NCBI GenBank assembly: GCA_012513545.1
Contig: JAAZCB010000948.1
Coordinates: forward strand, 1 to 8,541
From: Clostridiaceae bacterium
Lineage (GTDB): Bacteria > Bacillota_A > Clostridia > Acetivibrionales > Acetivibrionaceae
Length of the DNA: 8,541 bases
Direction of reading: 5' to 3'
Below the pieces are notes generated by a model. It was not told the DNA's origin. It worked only from the letters and a program-made list of their open reading frames with translations, and did not search any database. Position 1 is the stretch's first letter; each line of letters starts with the position of its first letter. Made by a program: the position numbers and the translations under genes. Positions 6,197 to 8,541 of this stretch are shown piece after piece.

Positions 6197-6220
6197 GTCA
6201 TAAATATAAATCATTTATTT

Positions 6221-6249
6221 ATTATATCTAATCTTTACAGTTTTAACTA
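6221..6249 (-). promoter_or_regulatory. Putative promoter of the TIM barrel-aroQ-peptidase operon
   Basis: A perfect TATAAT on the minus strand (6221-6226) has a poor -35 (TAGTTA, 6244-6249) at 17 bp. The start predicted near 6214 gives a leader of about 30 nt to the TTG at 6183. It would leave only about 13 nt before the ATG at 6201, again supporting the TTG. It sits just after the terminator of the CotH gene. Confidence 0.55.
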
Positions 6250-6289
6250 TATATTTTACAATAATCTCTTATTTAATTTATCTAAACCT

Positions 6290-6325
6290 AAATAAACCCG
6301 GGGCTAGACTGCCCCGAGCTTATTT
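6290..6325 (-). terminator. Strong GC-rich terminator after the CotH-dockerin gene
   Basis: A 15-bp stem (6290-6304 with 6311-6325) closes a 6-nt loop and has a CGGGGC/GCCCCG core. Read on the minus strand it contains two G-U wobbles and ends in TTTATTT. It begins about 20 nt after the CotH stop codon. The plus-strand reading is also stable but has no gene to serve. Confidence 0.9.
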
Positions 6326-6345
6326 ATGCGTTATTTATACAACTC

Positions 6346-8541
6346 TTAGTAAGGCAATGATGTTATAATTTCCAATAAGTATCTTCTTAGAATTGTATAG
6401 TCCGTTGAATTAATTTTACCATCCTTATTTAAATCAGCTGCAGCATAAATGTCCTCAACAGGAATTTCCGATATCTCAAGCAAGTATCTTTTCAATAACG
6501 AATAATCTGTAGAATTAACCTTACCGTCTCCATTAACATCGCCACATTTTATGTTACTTGTTGGTGACGGTGATATTCCGGATGATGCTTTAAAAACAGC
6601 TGTAATGCTTGTATTTTCTGAATGTGTTAAGGTTATGGTGTCTGAAGTCTGGATTACCCCGCTTATTCCTTCCCAATGATCAAACTGGTATCCTTTTTCA
6701 GGCTTGGCTGATAGAGTTATGGGTACTCCACTAAAGTATGTACCTGTCCAGGAAGCAGGATTTGTAACACCGGGCGTTGAAGTCTTTATGTCAACCGAAT
6801 TTATCTTAATATAACCCTGAGTTGAGTTAGCATTAAGAGAAATCGTATATGTTCCGGTTACACCATTGGTTTTAAACTTATTCAGTATATGCTGCCTTAC
6901 ATTTGCAGGACGCTGAGAGGCAAAGTCTTTCATATTCTGAACTTTATTGCGCCAGCCTGGTTTCATCTGTGACGGCATTCCGGGAAATTGTATCTGATTT
7001 TGAGCGCCAGTCATACCCGGCATTCCGGGAAACTCCATCTGAGCGTCATTCATACTTATAACCTGCCAGCGATCGCATTGATCAGGCATCTCTTCTTCAA
7101 TACCTGCTGCAAATTCTTCAATTACACTGCTTACTCTTTCAGGAACAAAAGAAGTATTAAGGTTATCCGCGAAACGGTTAATGAATTCATTTCTGAAATC
7201 CGTGTTGCCTAAAAGAGTCCTCAGTAAAAATGTAGCCCATTCCGGATTGTCTGTCGAATATGAACGTTCAGCAGTAGCAAAGGACAAAGTATCGTGCGTA
7301 ACAGAAGTAGTGTATAAATTAAAGCCGAAGTCAGTGTCTTTCAGCATCCACCTCCACCTGCCGTCCTGACCTTTGGGAGCCTGTGGGTTGTACTGCCCGT
7401 CGGGAGTCCTGTATTTCCACATACTCATATTTCTTCCAGGCCAATCGGTGTTTCCAAAGAATATGTGTGAAATATTATAGTCAATAAAATTATTCACATC
7501 CATTTTGGTTTTTATGTAATCATAATTTTCTTTCTCATTGACAGGATTGGACTTTAAAAACCCAATAATTCCATTTGTATAGTCCTTAGCATCTTCTTCC
7601 GTTCCTTCCATAACCTCTGGCGGTTCAAACGGATCAATTATAATTACATTATCGTCATCAAGATCATAATGACTGGCAATATAATCCTTGTCATATCTCT
7701 CACGGATATTGTGAATTCCCCAGTATTCACCGTTAAGGAAGACTATGGATGGTCTGTATGCCATTGTCTCAAGATCAAGGTGAGCCACCAGGCTATGCAT
7801 CATGGCATCCCTGAACATTACACCGTCCCAGTCGTTTCCGGAATTTCTCAAAAGCAGTGAGTCAAAGCCCTTTAGCTTTTTACCGGTCGCCTTCTTCTTT
7901 AAGCCCGGGAAAACCTCATAGCTAAATTTTCCTTTGTCCTCGTCATAATCCTTATCTGCATATAGACGAAGAGACTTTTGAGGGAATTTTCTTGTCCACC
8001 CTCCATGAATTCTTACACCTGCATATTGCGAAAAACCAAGTGATCCGTCAGGTTCAAAAAACTCAACATGAACTGGTCTTTCCCATTCAGAGCCCGTTTT
8101 TTGACAATTCTGACTTACATAAATTCCTTTGGTGTCATCAAAGAAATTTGACTGGTCTGTTACGATAGATACTATTGGCAGACTGTATTTATCATTCATA
8201 TCAGGATCAACAAAATATGTGTGTGTTACTATTTTACTTTTCTTACCGTCATCTCTCACAGCTGCAGCTTTTATAACCGAACCTTTAAAAACCTCTTTAG
8301 CCGGAGCTTTCCAAGGTTTGCTATTATCGGCGGAAATGTTCTTAATCATAGAAAGGACATCCGGTTCTCCTACTCTGCTTTTAATGTTTATACTACCGGT
8401 GTATAGAAGTGTCCCTGAAGTTCCCGGTTCAGGATCTGAGCCATCGGTAGTGTAATAAATTTTTACTCCCTGCTCATTTGAGCTGATTTCAAGATTAAAT
8501 GCCTCTTCATAAAAGCCGCCTTTACGTGAAAATAACGGTTC
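6346..8541 (-). CDS. Dockerin-bearing CotH-type protein kinase (5' part beyond the window)
   Basis: The frame is open from the stop at 6346 to the right edge: 731 codons visible, with no start in the window. Counting from the edge, residues ~1-110 resemble a chitobiase C-terminal-like domain (KIYYTTDGSDPEPGTSG). Residues ~120-560 are a CotH kinase domain with GVRIHGGWTRKFPQKSLRLY, MFRDAMMHSL, GEYWGIHNIRERYDKDY, NTDWPGRNMSMW and WMLKDTDFGFN; CotH proteins are atypical Mg-dependent kinases. Residues ~566-651 resemble a divergent InlB-type repeat (GYQFDHWEG), then comes a short Ser/Pro linker. A complete type I dockerin starts near 666, with calcium repeats at 667-688 and 702-723. Both carry Asp-x-Asn-x-Asp-Gly and Ser-Thr at the recognition positions. 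The protein should therefore be secreted and docked to a cellulosome scaffoldin, although the signal peptide is off-window. A Met-rich insert with two FPGMP motifs (504-508, 519-523) interrupts the end of the CotH domain. Confidence 0.92.
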   Translation of the reverse strand, partial: EPLFSRKGGFYEEAFNLEISSNEQGVKIYYTTDGSDPEPGTSGTLLYTGSINIKSRVGEPDVLSMIKNISADNSKPWKAPAKEVFKGSVIKAAAVRDDGKKSKIVTHTYFVDPDMNDKYSLPIVSIVTDQSNFFDDTKGIYVSQNCQKTGSEWERPVHVEFFEPDGSLGFSQYAGVRIHGGWTRKFPQKSLRLYADKDYDEDKGKFSYEVFPGLKKKATGKKLKGFDSLLLRNSGNDWDGVMFRDAMMHSLVAHLDLETMAYRPSIVFLNGEYWGIHNIRERYDKDYIASHYDLDDDNVIIIDPFEPPEVMEGTEEDAKDYTNGIIGFLKSNPVNEKENYDYIKTKMDVNNFIDYNISHIFFGNTDWPGRNMSMWKYRTPDGQYNPQAPKGQDGRWRWMLKDTDFGFNLYTTSVTHDTLSFATAERSYSTDNPEWATFLLRTLLGNTDFRNEFINRFADNLNTSFVPERVSSVIEEFAAGIEEEMPDQCDRWQVISMNDAQMEFPGMPGMTGAQNQIQFPGMPSQMKPGWRNKVQNMKDFASQRPANVRQHILNKFKTNGVTGTYTISLNANSTQGYIKINSVDIKTSTPGVTNPASWTGTYFSGVPITLSAKPEKGYQFDHWEGISGVIQTSDTITLTHSENTSITAVFKASSGISPSPTSNIKCGDVNGDGKVNSTDYSLLKRYLLEISEIPVEDIYAAADLNKDGKINSTDYTILRRYLLEIITSLPY

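Noticed and set aside
7669..8455. Plus-strand frames opposite the CotH domain
   Set aside because: Antisense to a long, domain-rich coding frame; no ribosome binding sites or recognisable motifs.

Overview
The window reads as a chromosomal segment of a low-GC, cellulosome-producing clostridium. The evidence is AT-rich intergenic DNA, strong AGGAGG-type ribosome binding sites, a clostridial CD1247-type gene, an aroQ-pepP-efp neighbourhood, and a CotH-type protein ending in a type I dockerin. Both dockerin repeats carry Ser-Thr at the cohesin-recognition positions. That resembles Acetivibrio (Clostridium) thermocellus-type dockerins more than the Ala-Leu/Ile type of Ruminiclostridium cellulolyticum. 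I infer a relative of A. thermocellus and do not claim a species. Every gene I can support lies on the minus strand, so transcription runs from the right end of the window to the left.

Right to left: 8541-6346 is the 3' part of a secreted-type CotH kinase/dockerin gene whose start lies beyond the window, closed by a GC-rich terminator (6290-6325). A TATAAT element at 6221-6226 then begins a tight operon: an endonuclease IV-like TIM-barrel protein (probably starting at TTG), type II 3-dehydroquinase aroQ (4-bp overlap) and an M24B Xaa-Pro peptidase (24-bp gap). After 282 bp of AT-rich DNA with its own promoter come efp and a zinc-ribbon CD1247-type gene, which end at a hairpin terminator (2429-2476).

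The stretch 2000-2430 has no convincing gene but carries a 27-bp element with a small tandem repeat that looks like a dispersed Firmicutes repeat. Next are a DUF1801 gene (1567-1998), what looks like the orphaned last ~25 codons of a Fur/PerR-family gene directly after it (1500-1583), and a QueD/PTPS-like protein with an added C-terminal zinc ribbon that lacks the usual catalytic cysteine. After its terminator, a near-consensus promoter drives a TrmB-family regulator that runs off the left edge.

Functionally, the centre is housekeeping: shikimate pathway, peptide turnover and translation of polyproline stretches. The left third, with its gene remnant, repeat and atypical pterin enzyme, looks like a rearranged accessory segment. 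The right end belongs to the extracellular cellulosome system. I saw no CRISPR array, tRNA, rRNA or intact transposase, and no clear new defence or mobile system. The most unusual items are the Cys-less QueD-like protein, the Fur-tail/DUF1801 junction, and the Met/Pro/Gly insert in the dockerin-bearing CotH kinase.
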